Origin: Spirochaetales bacterium
Lineage (GTDB): Bacteria > Spirochaetota > Leptospiria > Leptospirales > Leptonemataceae
Assembly: GCA_024233935.1 (NCBI GenBank)
Contig: JACKOY010000003.1
Location: forward strand, 124,001 to 188,000
Length of the DNA stretch: 64,000 nt
Reading direction: 5' to 3'
Under the pieces are notes generated by a model, which had not been told where the DNA came from, ran no database searches, and was given only the letters and a program-made list of their open reading frames with translations. How positions within the stretch are numbered: position 1 is the first letter of the stretch; the number at the start of each line of letters is the position of its first letter. Shown piece by piece: positions 56,059 through 64,000 of the stretch. The position numbers and the translations under genes are program-made.

Positions 56059-57390
56059 TCAGTCGAAGGCGCCTTCTGCCTTCAGTGCTTCGTAGCTGAC
56101 GTCCTGCCCTTTCTTCACATCGGCGTTTTCGTACAGCCATTCCAGAGCTTTTCGATAGAGCATGCGCCCCTGGACATCTTCCCGGACCTCGTCGTCCTCC
56201 AGGAAGCGCCGGAGCTGTTCGGGGGGCAGCATACTGCCGTAGCGCTCCTGGATTTCGGCGGTGATATCCTCCGGGCTGGCGCTCACGCCGGTCGTGCGGG
56301 CCAGTTCGGACATCACCAGGCGGTCGCGGACGGACCTTTCGGCCCCTTCCCGCAGCTCCTTTTCCAGGCTCTCGCGGTCTTTTCCGGCCGCACGAGCCAG
56401 TTCCTCAATGCCGCCGCCTTTTTTGAGGCCGGCCCGCCGACCGATCTGCTCCAGCCGATGATCGTATTCCGAGTCGATCATGGAAGCCGGGATCGTCAGT
56501 TTGGAGTCCGCCACGAGCTGCTCTACCAGCTGCTGCATGGCCCGTCCGCGCAGGACACTTCGGGCCTGCTCGGTCAGGTTCTCGCGGATTTTGGCCCGCA
56601 GTTCGGTCAGAGTTTCGAACTCCCCGAGGTCTTTGGCAAATTCGTCGTTTAGTTCCGGTTTCTCGGCGACCTGAGCCTCGATCAACTCTGCCTCCACGGT
56701 TACGGTCTTGCCGGCATAGCTATCGTCCGGAAAGTCTTCGTCAATGGCCAGGTCAAAGGTCCGCTCTTCGCCGGTTTTCATGCCGACCAGTTTCTCGTCC
56801 ATGCCGGGCAGGGTGGCCGTGCGGCCCAGTTGCACCTGAAGCGAATCGTTTTTGAAGAGGCGCTTTTCCCCTTCGCGCACAACGATCTTGAGTTTGATCC
56901 GATCTTCGGTCTCAATCGGCTCGTCTTCTTTGGTCCGAAGCACGGCCCGCTCGGTTCGCAGGCGTTCCAGCTCTTCGTCGATGTTTTTCTCATCTACAGT
57001 CGGTTGGTCTTCGGCAACCTTCAGCTTCTTGTGCTTGCCGAGTTTGACCTCCGGCATGGTGTCGTAAGAGCCTTTGAAAAGCGCCCCCTTCTGACGGTCA
57101 AAGCTCTCGATGTCAAAACGGGGAATGCTGATGGGGGTCGGACTGAGATCCTCGACAATGTCGCGCAACGTAGTCGAAATCAGCTCGCGAGCCGCCTCTT
57201 CGGCCACGGCGTCGCCGAGGTGCTTCTCCACCAGATCGAGCGGCACCTTGCCCTGACGAAAACCGGGCAACTTGAACTTCTGACGGGCCTTCAGATAGGC
57301 CTGCTGATAAGCCTGGTCGACTTCCTCACCGCTGAACTTCACGGTGATCTGCACGGTAGAATCATCACGCTTTTTGGTTTTATAGTCCAT
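56059..57390 (-). CDS. tig: Trigger factor
   Basis: The 443-residue chaperone has an N-terminal ribosome-binding domain with the signature FRQGKVP near residue 45. A PPIase domain of FKBP type follows (about 150-245; ETEDRIKLK ... FDLAIDEDFPDDSYAGK), and a helical C-terminal arm domain comes last. It binds nascent chains at the ribosome exit and can isomerise prolyl bonds. It is the first protein gene of the leftward tig-clpP-clpX set and follows five tRNA genes. Confidence 0.96.
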   Translation of the reverse strand: MDYKTKKRDDSTVQITVKFSGEEVDQAYQQAYLKARQKFKLPGFRQGKVPLDLVEKHLGDAVAEEAARELISTTLRDIVEDLSPTPISIPRFDIESFDRQKGALFKGSYDTMPEVKLGKHKKLKVAEDQPTVDEKNIDEELERLRTERAVLRTKEDEPIETEDRIKLKIVVREGEKRLFKNDSLQVQLGRTATLPGMDEKLVGMKTGEERTFDLAIDEDFPDDSYAGKTVTVEAELIEAQVAEKPELNDEFAKDLGEFETLTELRAKIRENLTEQARSVLRGRAMQQLVEQLVADSKLTIPASMIDSEYDHRLEQIGRRAGLKKGGGIEELARAAGKDRESLEKELREGAERSVRDRLVMSELARTTGVSASPEDITAEIQERYGSMLPPEQLRRFLEDDEVREDVQGRMLYRKALEWLYENADVKKGQDVSYEALKAEGAFD

Positions 57391-57454
57391 AATTCAAACA
57401 CTCCGGTTGGGAGGCCGGTTCGGGGGCAGATCAAACTGGATCATTCTGGAAATG

Positions 57455-57526
<72 letters not shown>

Positions 57527-57625
57527 GAATTGCTTCGGGCACCGAATCAAACCCACGGGGACGTCCTTTTTCCGACGTCGCCGGGAGCGGCGGGCTCACC
57601 CTCACAAGCGGACGAATCGGCTTTG

Positions 57626-57707
<82 letters not shown>

Positions 57708-57852
57708 AATTAGGCCGCCGACTATGGTTGGAAGAAGGGAGGTTGAGTCAACTATTTAACACGGCCAGGTCCCTGGCCCGCGGGGACACGGATGCGGGGC
57801 CCCGGAACTGGACCGGCGTAACCCCGCCCCGAAACCCGCCACCCGCGACCGC

Positions 57853-58260
57853 TCAGTTGCCGTGGGCGATCACACAGCGCTCCTCATACACGATAAAGAG
57901 ATAAGAAGTATACGAATAGTCCGTCGCGAGCAGTACGCTGATGCCGCCATTCCGGGCCGCCGTTTCAACGCTCATATCGCCCCACTGCGCGAGCCAGAGG
58001 ATCTGCTTCGCGCAGGCTGTGCCGGTCCGCGCGCCGAGGGCCTTGCCGTAGCAGCCGTCCCAGCCCTCGCCGCAGTTTGCGTTCGCACGAACGGAGGCAA
58101 AGGCACTGCCGGACCCGGGCGGATGCGTGCGGTCTGGATAGACGGGGCCGTTTGTGGGTAACGCCCCGCTTAGCGATGTAGTGCAACTGCTCAGAACAGC
58201 CGCAGAAAGGAGCAGCATGCTAAAAGCCGCTCTATAGTGAATTTTGTTAAAGTTTATCAT
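57853..58260 (-). CDS. TRL-like (tRNA-associated locus) family lipoprotein
   Basis: The signal peptide ends in a VLSSC lipobox. The C-terminal half, TACAKQILWLAQWGDMSVETAARNGGI followed by VYEERCVIAHGN, matches the TRL-like family, a group of small lipoproteins first noted beside tRNA genes. An insert of about 30 residues with two extra Cys (CGEGWDGCYGKA) separates the N- and C-terminal parts. The ATG at 58260 is used; an ATG at 58218 would still keep the lipobox. The gene sits between tRNA-His and tRNA-Leu on the same strand. Its function is not known. Confidence 0.75.
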   Translation of the reverse strand: MINFNKIHYRAAFSMLLLSAAVLSSCTTSLSGALPTNGPVYPDRTHPPGSGSAFASVRANANCGEGWDGCYGKALGARTGTACAKQILWLAQWGDMSVETAARNGGISVLLATDYSYTSYLFIVYEERCVIAHGN

Positions 58261-58348
58261 AACCACGATTACGATTTCGCAAAGGGGTGGGCAACGAGAT
58301 TCCCTGAAAAATGGACCATGGTTGGCGGGGAAAGCGGGGCAGCCGGGC

Positions 58349-58371
58349 AAAAAAAAACCGGCTTACGCCGG
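58349..58371 (-). terminator. Rho-independent terminator after the Pro-Arg-His tRNA genes
   Basis: On the minus strand GCCGG and CCGGC (58358-58362 and 58367-58371) form a short GC stem with a 4-base loop, followed by a run of nine or so T residues (58349-58357 on the + strand as A). It lies just past tRNA-His and separates the tRNA transcript from the TRL-like gene. Confidence 0.8.
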
Positions 58372-58399
58372 CTCGGAAACACAAATCTTGAAATGTATG

Positions 58400-58474
58400 G
58401 GAGAACGATGGGATTTGAACCCACGGCCTCCTGGGCCACAACCAGGCGCTCTAACCAACTGAGCTACGCCCTCC
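58400..58474 (-). tRNA. tRNA-His (GUG)
   Basis: Acceptor GAGGGCG pairs with CGTTCTC. An extra 5' G (G-1) faces C73, the identity pair of tRNA-His, and is genomically encoded. Anticodon stem CCTGG/CCAGG closes loop TTGTGGC with anticodon GTG. Confidence 0.95.
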
Positions 58475-58484
58475 ACTTCACTTT

Positions 58485-58558
<74 letters not shown>

Positions 58559-58566
58559 CCTGCTCT

Positions 58567-58639
<73 letters not shown>

Positions 58640-58820
58640 CTATAACCGGCGAAGTCCCGGCAGGCTGCGTTGTGCGGCCCAGCCGGCCATCCATGACGCA
58701 AATTCCTCTATTTTATGTCAACGCCGGCCGTCCACCAAAAAAGGCGCGCCCGCCCCGGCGGCCCAAAAAGCAGGTTCCTGGCGCTGATTTTGCCTGGGGG
58801 CAAAGGACGATATTGGCTAT

Positions 58821-59366
58821 ATGGGCCACTCCACCCTCTGGGATACGCTACAACTCGGTTCCCGGTCCGGACACGAGGAGATGATTGACCTGCTCCGCAA
58901 TTGCGCGGTGTTTCACGACATCGGCGATCGTGGACTGCAGGTGATTCGAGGTCGTTGCCATCTCAGACAGTACAAAGAGAACGAACATGTGTTTCGCGCT
59001 GGAGAACCCGGTGTGGGCATGTACATTATTCTGGAAGGTTCGGTAGAGATCTATCGAAACGAGGGCAGCTTCCGAAGGCAGTTTGCGGTCATGGAGGCCG
59101 GCGACTTTTTCGGTGAGATTGCGCTTCTGGAAGACCTGCCACGCACGGCCTCGGCAAAAGCGCGATCGTACTGCCGTGTAATGGGTTTCTTTCGACCGGA
59201 CCTTTTGAGTCTGCTTTCCCGAAAACCGCGCCTGGCAAGCGTGATTCTGATGAACATGGCGCGACTGACCGCCAGACGGCTGTTGAATACAAACAGCGCT
59301 CTGGAAGAGCTACAGACGCAACTGGACGAAACGAACACCGGTTCAGAAAGCGTCGTGGGTGTGTAA
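58821..59366 (+). CDS. Cyclic-nucleotide-binding domain protein without DNA-binding domain
   Basis: The 181-residue product is one cyclic-nucleotide-binding domain (about residues 22-140) with the phosphate cassette FGEIALLEDLPRTASAKA, including Glu and Arg, so it should bind cAMP or cGMP. A short helical tail follows, with no helix-turn-helix, so it is not a Crp-type regulator. A start at 58881 (beginning MIDLLRN) would remove 20 poorly conserved residues. Its stop shares one base with the start of the AI-2E-family transporter gene, so it may regulate that protein. Confidence 0.88.
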   Translation: MGHSTLWDTLQLGSRSGHEEMIDLLRNCAVFHDIGDRGLQVIRGRCHLRQYKENEHVFRAGEPGVGMYIILEGSVEIYRNEGSFRRQFAVMEAGDFFGEIALLEDLPRTASAKARSYCRVMGFFRPDLLSLLSRKPRLASVILMNMARLTARRLLNTNSALEELQTQLDETNTGSESVVGV

Positions 59367-60559
59367 TGCAACTGGATCTTTCCACAACCCTGGTTCGCCT
59401 GGGCTTCTTTGCCCTGGTGGCCGGTTTTGTGTTTTTGATCGTGAGCGGCGTCACCGCTCTGCTCGCTCCGTTTGCCATTTCCTTTCTGATCGCCTTTCTG
59501 CTGGTGCCTTTTGTGAACTGGACCGAGGGTCTGGGCATACCCAGAGCGGCGGCCGTGCTGGTCGCGCTTTCGTTGCTGGGTGGTTCGTTCTTTTTGGCCA
59601 GCTATACGATCGTACCGGCGCTGAAAGAAGAGGTGGATTTTTTGCGCGAACCGGTGCTGGCCGATATCGAAACCTACGGGGCGATTGCCCCGGCTTTGAG
59701 AGCGGAACTGGAAGCGCTGGAGGCAGAATCGGAAGCGCCATCAGCCGCGCCCGAAGCGGCGCCCCCGATCACGGTGTCCGTTGAAAACGAATCCGGCACC
59801 GTCACCGTGATGCGCATTGAAAAGATCGTGCTCGATCTGGTTGTTCAGATTCGAACCGACATGGGGGATACGCTGCCGGAAACGGTGATGCGCAACCTGA
59901 ATCCCTGGCAAATGCTTGCGCGGGTGCGTCGAACAGGCATGGCGATTCTGCCGGGGGATTTCAGTTTTATCGGTGATCTTGTAACCAGTTTGTTGATTAC
60001 GCCGGTGATTCTCGTGGTGTTTTTGTTGCAGGGAGACCAGATCTTCAAACGCATCCTGGCGATGGTGCCCAACCGCTACTTCGAGATGACGTTGTCGCTC
60101 ATGCACAGCATTCACGCACAGATCATCGCCTACCTGAAGGGGCTGGGCCTGCAGTGGCTGATCTTTGGAAGTGTGCTTTCGGTGGGCCTTCTGATTGCAG
60201 AGTTGCCGTATGCGATCGCGATCGCGTTTCTGGCGGCCACCATGAACGTAATCCCGTATGTCGGGCCGGCCCTGGGCGCCATCCCGGCCGTACTGATTGC
60301 TCTGGTCGATCCGAGCTGCTCCATCGCCTCGGTCCTTCTGGCGTTCGGCGCCGCGCAGCTCATTGACAACGTCTTTACGCAGCCCGTAATTCTTGCCGGT
60401 TCAGTTCAGCTGCACCCCCTGATCGCGATACTTACCCTCATTACCCTGCAGCAGTACATGGGCGTTGTCGGTATGATCATCGCCATTCCGGCCGCCAGCA
60501 TCATCATGGTTTCGATTGAGATCATGTACCGCCAGATGAAGGCGTTTGGCATTATATAG
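59366..60559 (+). CDS. AI-2E/PerM family transporter
   Basis: The 397-residue membrane protein has about seven or eight helices and the family pattern: two N-terminal helices, an extended soluble stretch at about 85-190 (Ala/Glu-rich), then GDFSFIGDLVTSLLITPVILVVFLLQGDQIF and the late LPYAIAIAFLAATMNVIPYVGPALGAIPAVL and DNVFTQPVIL motifs. Members export small molecules or ions; AI-2 transport is shown only for a few. It is joined to the upstream cyclic-nucleotide-binding gene by a TAATG overlap. Confidence 0.9.
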   Translation: MQLDLSTTLVRLGFFALVAGFVFLIVSGVTALLAPFAISFLIAFLLVPFVNWTEGLGIPRAAAVLVALSLLGGSFFLASYTIVPALKEEVDFLREPVLADIETYGAIAPALRAELEALEAESEAPSAAPEAAPPITVSVENESGTVTVMRIEKIVLDLVVQIRTDMGDTLPETVMRNLNPWQMLARVRRTGMAILPGDFSFIGDLVTSLLITPVILVVFLLQGDQIFKRILAMVPNRYFEMTLSLMHSIHAQIIAYLKGLGLQWLIFGSVLSVGLLIAELPYAIAIAFLAATMNVIPYVGPALGAIPAVLIALVDPSCSIASVLLAFGAAQLIDNVFTQPVILAGSVQLHPLIAILTLITLQQYMGVVGMIIAIPAASIIMVSIEIMYRQMKAFGII

Positions 60560-60713
60560 AGGGGCTTTCGCGCCGGGAAACGGCGAAGGTGGATCGGGAG
60601 TCGCTGGAGGGGGCGCCTGAGGCGGGGTAAAAACGGAGATGCCAGGGGCCACCGCGGGCCCCTGGCGACCCGCGCGCCCTCGCTGCGCTTCGCATCCATG
60701 CTTCGCGACGCTC

Positions 60714-60759
60714 GGGAAGGTTGATCCGCGACATCGTGTCGCGGGGAAGGTTGCTTCCC
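60714..60759. repeat. REP-like paired hairpins with 10-base direct repeats
   Basis: CCGCGACA (60726-60733) and TGTCGCGG (60737-60744) form a perfect 8-base stem with a 3-base loop. GGGAAGGTTG occurs on both sides (60714-60723 and 60744-60753). The second copy also pairs with CTTCCC (60754-60759) as another hairpin. The element lies between two convergent genes and has no T-run. Confidence 0.55.
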
Positions 60760-60816
60760 AGCGCACGCTGCTCAGTTGCCGTCTTCGGTTATCGCCTCGT
60801 GATTCCCCGTTTGTCA

Positions 60817-61494
60817 CTACCGCGTTCGCTCTGCCTGCGGGTCAGCTCCGCAGGCGAGCAGCAGGCGTGCGATCTCGTCGTATCCATAGCGCTTCGCTGC
60901 AAGTAACGGACTATCCCCATCTCTTGGATGTCGGGGGTCACATGCAGCGCCAAGTGCGAGTAACACCCTGACCGTCTCTACTCGTTCGGGCGTTTCCCCA
61001 CGGTGGACGGCCTCATAGAGGGGTACAAACGCTCCTCCCTCAAAACGAGGCTGGCCGATAGCATTCGGATCAGCGCCGGCCTGGACGAGCATTCGTACGA
61101 TTTCCGGCTTTGCATAGCGGGCCGCGGTATGAATGGCTTGAATTCCTCCGGCCCGTACAGAAGCTCGCGGGTCGGCGCCCGCGTCGAGCAGGATACGCAC
61201 CACCGCCGGATTGCCGCTTTCCGCCGCATAGAGAAGTAAGGGCACGGCGCCCGCATCATTTTCGAGATTGGAAGGATCAAATCGAGTTTCCGCGCTGAAG
61301 CCTGCAGCCAGAAAGAGGCGTACTGCTTCTGCGTCACCGGCGCGCGTGGCCAGCATGAATCCATAGCGCGTCGCTTCATAACCGCGCTCGACTAACTCGC
61401 TTTCGGCAGCGCCGTTCCCGCAGTGCCCGGAGCCGAGCAGGGTCAAAAGGAGTACAGCCAAAGCAGCTGCGATTTTACAATGATCGTTTCCCAT
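60817..61494 (-). CDS. Exported ankyrin-repeat protein
   Basis: This 225-residue protein has a signal peptide (hydrophobic core at residues 8-22; a Cys at 25 does not form a strong lipobox). About five ankyrin repeats follow from residue 40 (GDAEAVRLFLAAGF, GNPAVVRILLDAGADP, AKPEIVRMLVQAGADP and others). Exported ankyrin proteins bind other proteins; some protect against toxins or catalase-type stress. It is the last gene of a leftward set with a small lipoprotein and a truncated frame. Confidence 0.85.
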   Translation of the reverse strand: MGNDHCKIAAALAVLLLTLLGSGHCGNGAAESELVERGYEATRYGFMLATRAGDAEAVRLFLAAGFSAETRFDPSNLENDAGAVPLLLYAAESGNPAVVRILLDAGADPRASVRAGGIQAIHTAARYAKPEIVRMLVQAGADPNAIGQPRFEGGAFVPLYEAVHRGETPERVETVRVLLALGAACDPRHPRDGDSPLLAAKRYGYDEIARLLLACGADPQAERTR

Positions 61495-61599
61495 AGTTAC
61501 TATTCATTTCCCCGGCCAAAGGTCGAACTTGATACGGTGCCTCTCTGAGGCACTCGCCTCCTCACTTCAGTCCCGCACCGACATGGAACAAGTTCGCGG

Positions 61600-62067
61600 T
61601 CAGTTGCCCGCTCGCCAGGCTGCTACCTGAGGGTCCAGGAGTGTCCAGATATCACACTCGTTCTCATTCCTCACGCGAACGGCCCCCGCCGGGTCCGTAA
61701 GATCCGAAGGAAAACCCTCGAGCTGGGGAGTAAACCCGAAGGAGCGGAACACGCCGTGCGCCGCTGTCAACTCTTGAACCTCAAGCAGAGGTGCGGCGGC
61801 CTCCTCTCGATCTGGCAGGACCACGAAAAACCCGCTTCCGGTGCGTTCGAGCTCTACCGTTGAAAACCAGATCACTTCCAGCCCATCCGTTGCCGCCAGA
61901 GCCCATTGTGGCTCCCGATCTCGGCGGTAGAACCGAAAGGACCAGTCGATCAGGCACGTGCCTCCAATAACCGCTTGCGCCCCCGGCGGATACCAATCGC
62001 CCTCGAGAGCATTCGTACGCGTCTCACAGCCCAAAGCCAGCAGAATGATTACGGCGATCGTGCGCAT
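61600..62067 (-). CDS. Small lipoprotein of unknown function
   Basis: The 155-residue product has a very short signal peptide ending in an LALGC lipobox (Cys14). The mature part looks beta-rich with many Trp and Phe and one pair of Cys that could bridge. No family is recognised. The ATG at 62067 is used; a GTG at 62076 would add three residues. It lies between the truncated frame upstream and the ankyrin gene downstream, all on the same strand. Confidence 0.6.
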   Translation of the reverse strand: MRTIAVIILLALGCETRTNALEGDWYPPGAQAVIGGTCLIDWSFRFYRRDREPQWALAATDGLEVIWFSTVELERTGSGFFVVLPDREEAAAPLLEVQELTAAHGVFRSFGFTPQLEGFPSDLTDPAGAVRVRNENECDIWTLLDPQVAAWRAGN

Positions 62068-62161
62068 CCTCAGCACCCCCCGTCGCAGCCGGGGCCGCGG
62101 GGCCAGTCATCGCCGTTCAGAAGGATTGGCTCCGACATGGATATGATCGTGATGTTGTTGG

Positions 62162-62494
62162 TCAGTCATATGTGCGCTCCCATTCGCCTGTAGTGCGCCC
62201 CATTTGCCATTCGTGACCCGACCAGTTCCGGTAAGGGCCCAAGATCTGAGAACCGGGACTCATGCGCCTTAGTTTCTTCCCAGCGACCGAGACCATGGGT
62301 ATTCGACCTTCTTGCGCTTGCAGTTGCGTTTCCATCTCATCCCGAGAACAGTTCGTACGACCCTCGCTGAAACACTCAACCGTGTTTTTCGCGTCAAGGA
62401 GTCGGGCCTCAAAGCCAACCGCCTCTCGCAGGGCCCTCTCCTGTGCAGCCGCATCGTAGGGTCGACCACCGGCCTCAGGGCCATCGTACCGCGT
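62162..62494 (-). pseudogene. 5'-truncated reading frame, start missing
   Basis: From an in-frame stop at 62495-62497 to the TGA at 62162 the frame is open for 110 codons and has coding-like composition (acidic helical region AQERALREAVGFEARLLDAK, then a Gly/Trp-rich end). There is no ATG, GTG or TTG before codon 54, so a complete gene is unlikely. It looks like the C-terminal end of a longer protein cut off upstream. The cut lies about 75 bases before the Rpn gene start. Family unknown. Confidence 0.45.
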
Positions 62495-62557
62495 TCAGAC
62501 TGGTGCGCCGGTCGTCAAAATCCCCACGTCGCGAAAATGCATGTCACACGCGCATTC

Positions 62558-62563
62558 TATAAT
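62558..62563 (+). promoter_or_regulatory. Perfect -10 box placing transcript start at the rpn ATG
   Basis: TATAAT at 62558-62563 is followed 6 bases later by the ATG at 62570, so transcription would begin at or within a base of the start codon. No -35 match and no ribosome binding site are seen. This suggests a leaderless mRNA. Confidence 0.45.
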
Positions 62564-62569
62564 GATAAC

Positions 62570-63394
62570 ATGGAGTACGATGCAGTCTCGAAGCGGCTGT
62601 TGCGGCTGGGGGCAAAGCCGATTCTGAGCCGCTTGCTCGGACTGCCGATCAGTCAGAGCGAAGAAGTGCGTGAAAGCCCGGCTGAAACCGTCAGTGTGCG
62701 TCACTCGGATTCAGCGCACATTGTCACGCTCAATGACGGCTCGCAAAGCCTGGTGCTGGTTGAGTTTCAGACCAACTGGGATCCCCGCCTTCCGTTTCGT
62801 TTGCTGGAGTACGAACTGCGCCATCGTCTGCGGCAGAGTTTGCCGGTGGAGCCGGTCTTGTTTCTGTACCGTCCCCACCCGGCGGCGAAGGACTTTGTTT
62901 CCGAAGAGAACCTGACCTATCGGTTTCGGTTGGTCAAATTCTGGGAGCTCGAGGCGGCCGATTTTTTGACGGCGGACGTGCATCTTCTGCCGTACGTTGT
63001 GCTCATGCGGGGCGGTCTTGCACGGGTCGACGAAATTGACCGGCGCATTCTTGAGACGAGCGCTTTGCCGAATGAAGAGAAATGGGATTTACTGACTGTA
63101 CTGGACATCTATACCGGGATGCACGATCGTAAGCTGGCTCAGGCCCTCGGTAAGAAAAGGAGAGAACTCATGATCGAATCACCGATCTATCGCGAAATTC
63201 TGGAAGAAGGCCTGTCGAAGGGCCGGGCCGAAGGCGAAGCGGAGGGCCTGCGCAAGGGTCAGGTCGAGGGCGCCCGAAAAGCAAAGCTCGAAACGGCGAA
63301 GGCGATGCTCGCGGAGGGCATAGCGATCGAAACCGTCCTGCGTGTTACCGGCCTGGACCGGGAGTCGCTTGAGGGAAGCGCTCCGGAAGAGTGA
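62570..63394 (+). CDS. Rpn-family recombination-promoting nuclease/putative transposase
   Basis: The 274-residue product belongs to the PD-(D/E)XK Rpn group. The nuclease core lies at about residues 45-130, with the E-x-Q motif in LVLVEFQTNWD and the following LLEYELRHRL helix. Its C-terminal region has the Gly/Lys/Glu repeat stretch (GLSKGRAEGEAEGLRKGQVEGARKAK) that ends most Rpn proteins. Rpn proteins are DNases that stimulate RecA-independent recombination and act in anti-phage defence in some hosts. The ATG at 62570 is used; a longer frame to 62312 runs through the promoter and the antisense truncated gene. Confidence 0.85.
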   Translation: MEYDAVSKRLLRLGAKPILSRLLGLPISQSEEVRESPAETVSVRHSDSAHIVTLNDGSQSLVLVEFQTNWDPRLPFRLLEYELRHRLRQSLPVEPVLFLYRPHPAAKDFVSEENLTYRFRLVKFWELEAADFLTADVHLLPYVVLMRGGLARVDEIDRRILETSALPNEEKWDLLTVLDIYTGMHDRKLAQALGKKRRELMIESPIYREILEEGLSKGRAEGEAEGLRKGQVEGARKAKLETAKAMLAEGIAIETVLRVTGLDRESLEGSAPEE

Positions 63395-63487
63395 TCCGAG
63401 AAAATGCAGGCGCAGGTGGATCGATGACCGCCCGTGCCCTGGCCTCGCAAATGGTTGCCCCGCAACGCCGCTCTATCGCCCGGAGCC

Positions 63488-63997
63488 CTAGCCGCGGCGC
63501 GTGTTCTGAATCTGGGGGAGATCGCGAAACAGATATTGTTTGTATCTGTCGTGCACGGTGATGATGTATCCGAGGGAGGAACAGAACTTCACGAGCGTAC
63601 GGATAAACGTGTACTTCTCGTTGTTGATGACCCGGCCGGCCGGATCTTTCTGGGCCTTAAGCAGGCTGCGGATTTTGCCAATGAAGGCCGCGCGCACGCG
63701 CTTGTTGTAGCCGTCCGCGTTGTAGCGATACGGCGAAAGCTCGTCGATAAAGCCCTTTGCGTACCGATAAAACACCTCTACGTCCGATTCGATGCGGGCG
63801 CGTTCTTCGGGCGCAAAAATGGCGATGTAGTTGTGCAAAAGCGTAAGGGAGGCCGCCAGCTCCGGATCGTTTGTATGGCCCAGAGCCTGATGGTAAAACC
63901 CGGACTGCATGCTGGCCTGGATAAAGTCATCCCAGGTTTCGACGCTCGTCTCAACAGTATTTAGCTCGTCAATTTGGAGCTGTTTTTCGATTTCCAC
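63488..63997 (-). CDS. Helical protein of unknown function at the window edge
   Basis: At least 169 residues are visible, starting from a GTG three bases from the window end; the frame is still open there, so the gene may be longer. The sequence is mostly helical, with ERARIESDVEVFYRYAKGFIDEL in the middle and a basic tail. No signal peptide, membrane segment or known motif is seen. It ends 93 bases after the convergent Rpn gene. Confidence 0.55.
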   Translation of the reverse strand: MEIEKQLQIDELNTVETSVETWDDFIQASMQSGFYHQALGHTNDPELAASLTLLHNYIAIFAPEERARIESDVEVFYRYAKGFIDELSPYRYNADGYNKRVRAAFIGKIRSLLKAQKDPAGRVINNEKYTFIRTLVKFCSSLGYIITVHDRYKQYLFRDLPQIQNTRRG

Positions 63998-64000
63998 TAC

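Noticed and set aside
62312..62569. N-terminal extension of the Rpn protein.
   Set aside because: It runs through the -10 box and is antisense to a frame with better coding character; the Rpn family starts at the ATG at 62570.

Overview
The window is high-GC bacterial DNA packed with protein genes on both strands. It most likely comes from a spirochaete of the order Leptospirales. The clearest marker is a P83/100-family protein (11605-13299), a family known from spirochaetes. A membrane-anchored AraC-type regulator, the futalosine menaquinone enzyme MqnC and an A2-type cytochrome c oxidase fit this. The GC content looks well above that of Leptospira itself, so Leptonema, Turneriella or an uncultured relative is the more likely source. 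This placement is inference. There is no rRNA, CRISPR array, prophage or plasmid module.

Layout. 1-6.5 kb: envelope genes (O-antigen-ligase-like protein, LolB-like lipoprotein with a TPR partner, a 35-residue basic protein, a SurA-like lipoprotein), followed by mfd (6.6-10.2 kb). 10.3-13.3 kb: a degenerate tyrosine recombinase, a structured intergenic region and P83/100. 13.4-17.4 kb: EVE protein, mqnC and a membrane Fe-S oxidoreductase of the ETF:menaquinone type. 17.4-25.4 kb: MltG-like lipoprotein, otsAB fusion, GT39 glycosyltransferase, alpha/beta hydrolase, MORN lipoprotein and a GNAT-nitrilase fusion. 25.5-32.5 kb: sco1-coxBACD and a YyaL-type protein. 32.5-37.7 kb: two tRNAs, a small zinc-motif protein, and a leftward set (thioredoxin-like protein, guaA, VOC protein, AraC regulator, membrane protein). 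37.7-46.5 kb: outer-membrane barrel candidate, STAS protein, gamma carbonic anhydrase, a 1050-residue AAA-AAA-VWA protein, aminotransferase, prepilin peptidase and YdeI. 46.8-54 kb: metallo-beta-lactamase/double cyclic-nucleotide-binding protein, thioredoxin, tatA-tatC and a soluble hybrid histidine kinase. 54-58.6 kb: tig-clpP-clpX preceded by five tRNAs and a TRL-like lipoprotein. 58.8-60.6 kb: a cyclic-nucleotide-binding protein with an AI-2E-family transporter. 60.6-64 kb: accessory DNA with REP-like hairpins, ankyrin protein, lipoprotein, truncated reading frame, Rpn nuclease and an edge gene.

Together the genes describe an aerobic, menaquinone-based respirer that feeds electrons from flavoproteins through a membrane Fe-S protein and ends in an A2-type oxidase. 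It has a lipoprotein-rich envelope, Tat export, trehalose synthesis and apparent cAMP signalling. The observations most worth following are the AAA-AAA-VWA protein with an operator-like palindrome at its start, the metallo-beta-lactamase protein with two cyclic-nucleotide domains (the layout of the Dictyostelium GbpA/GbpB phosphodiesterases), a tig-linked ClpP lacking two of three catalytic residues, two genes that seem to start at CTG inside a CTGA stop-start overlap, and a truncated frame next to ankyrin and lipoprotein genes that may be a decayed toxin-immunity locus.
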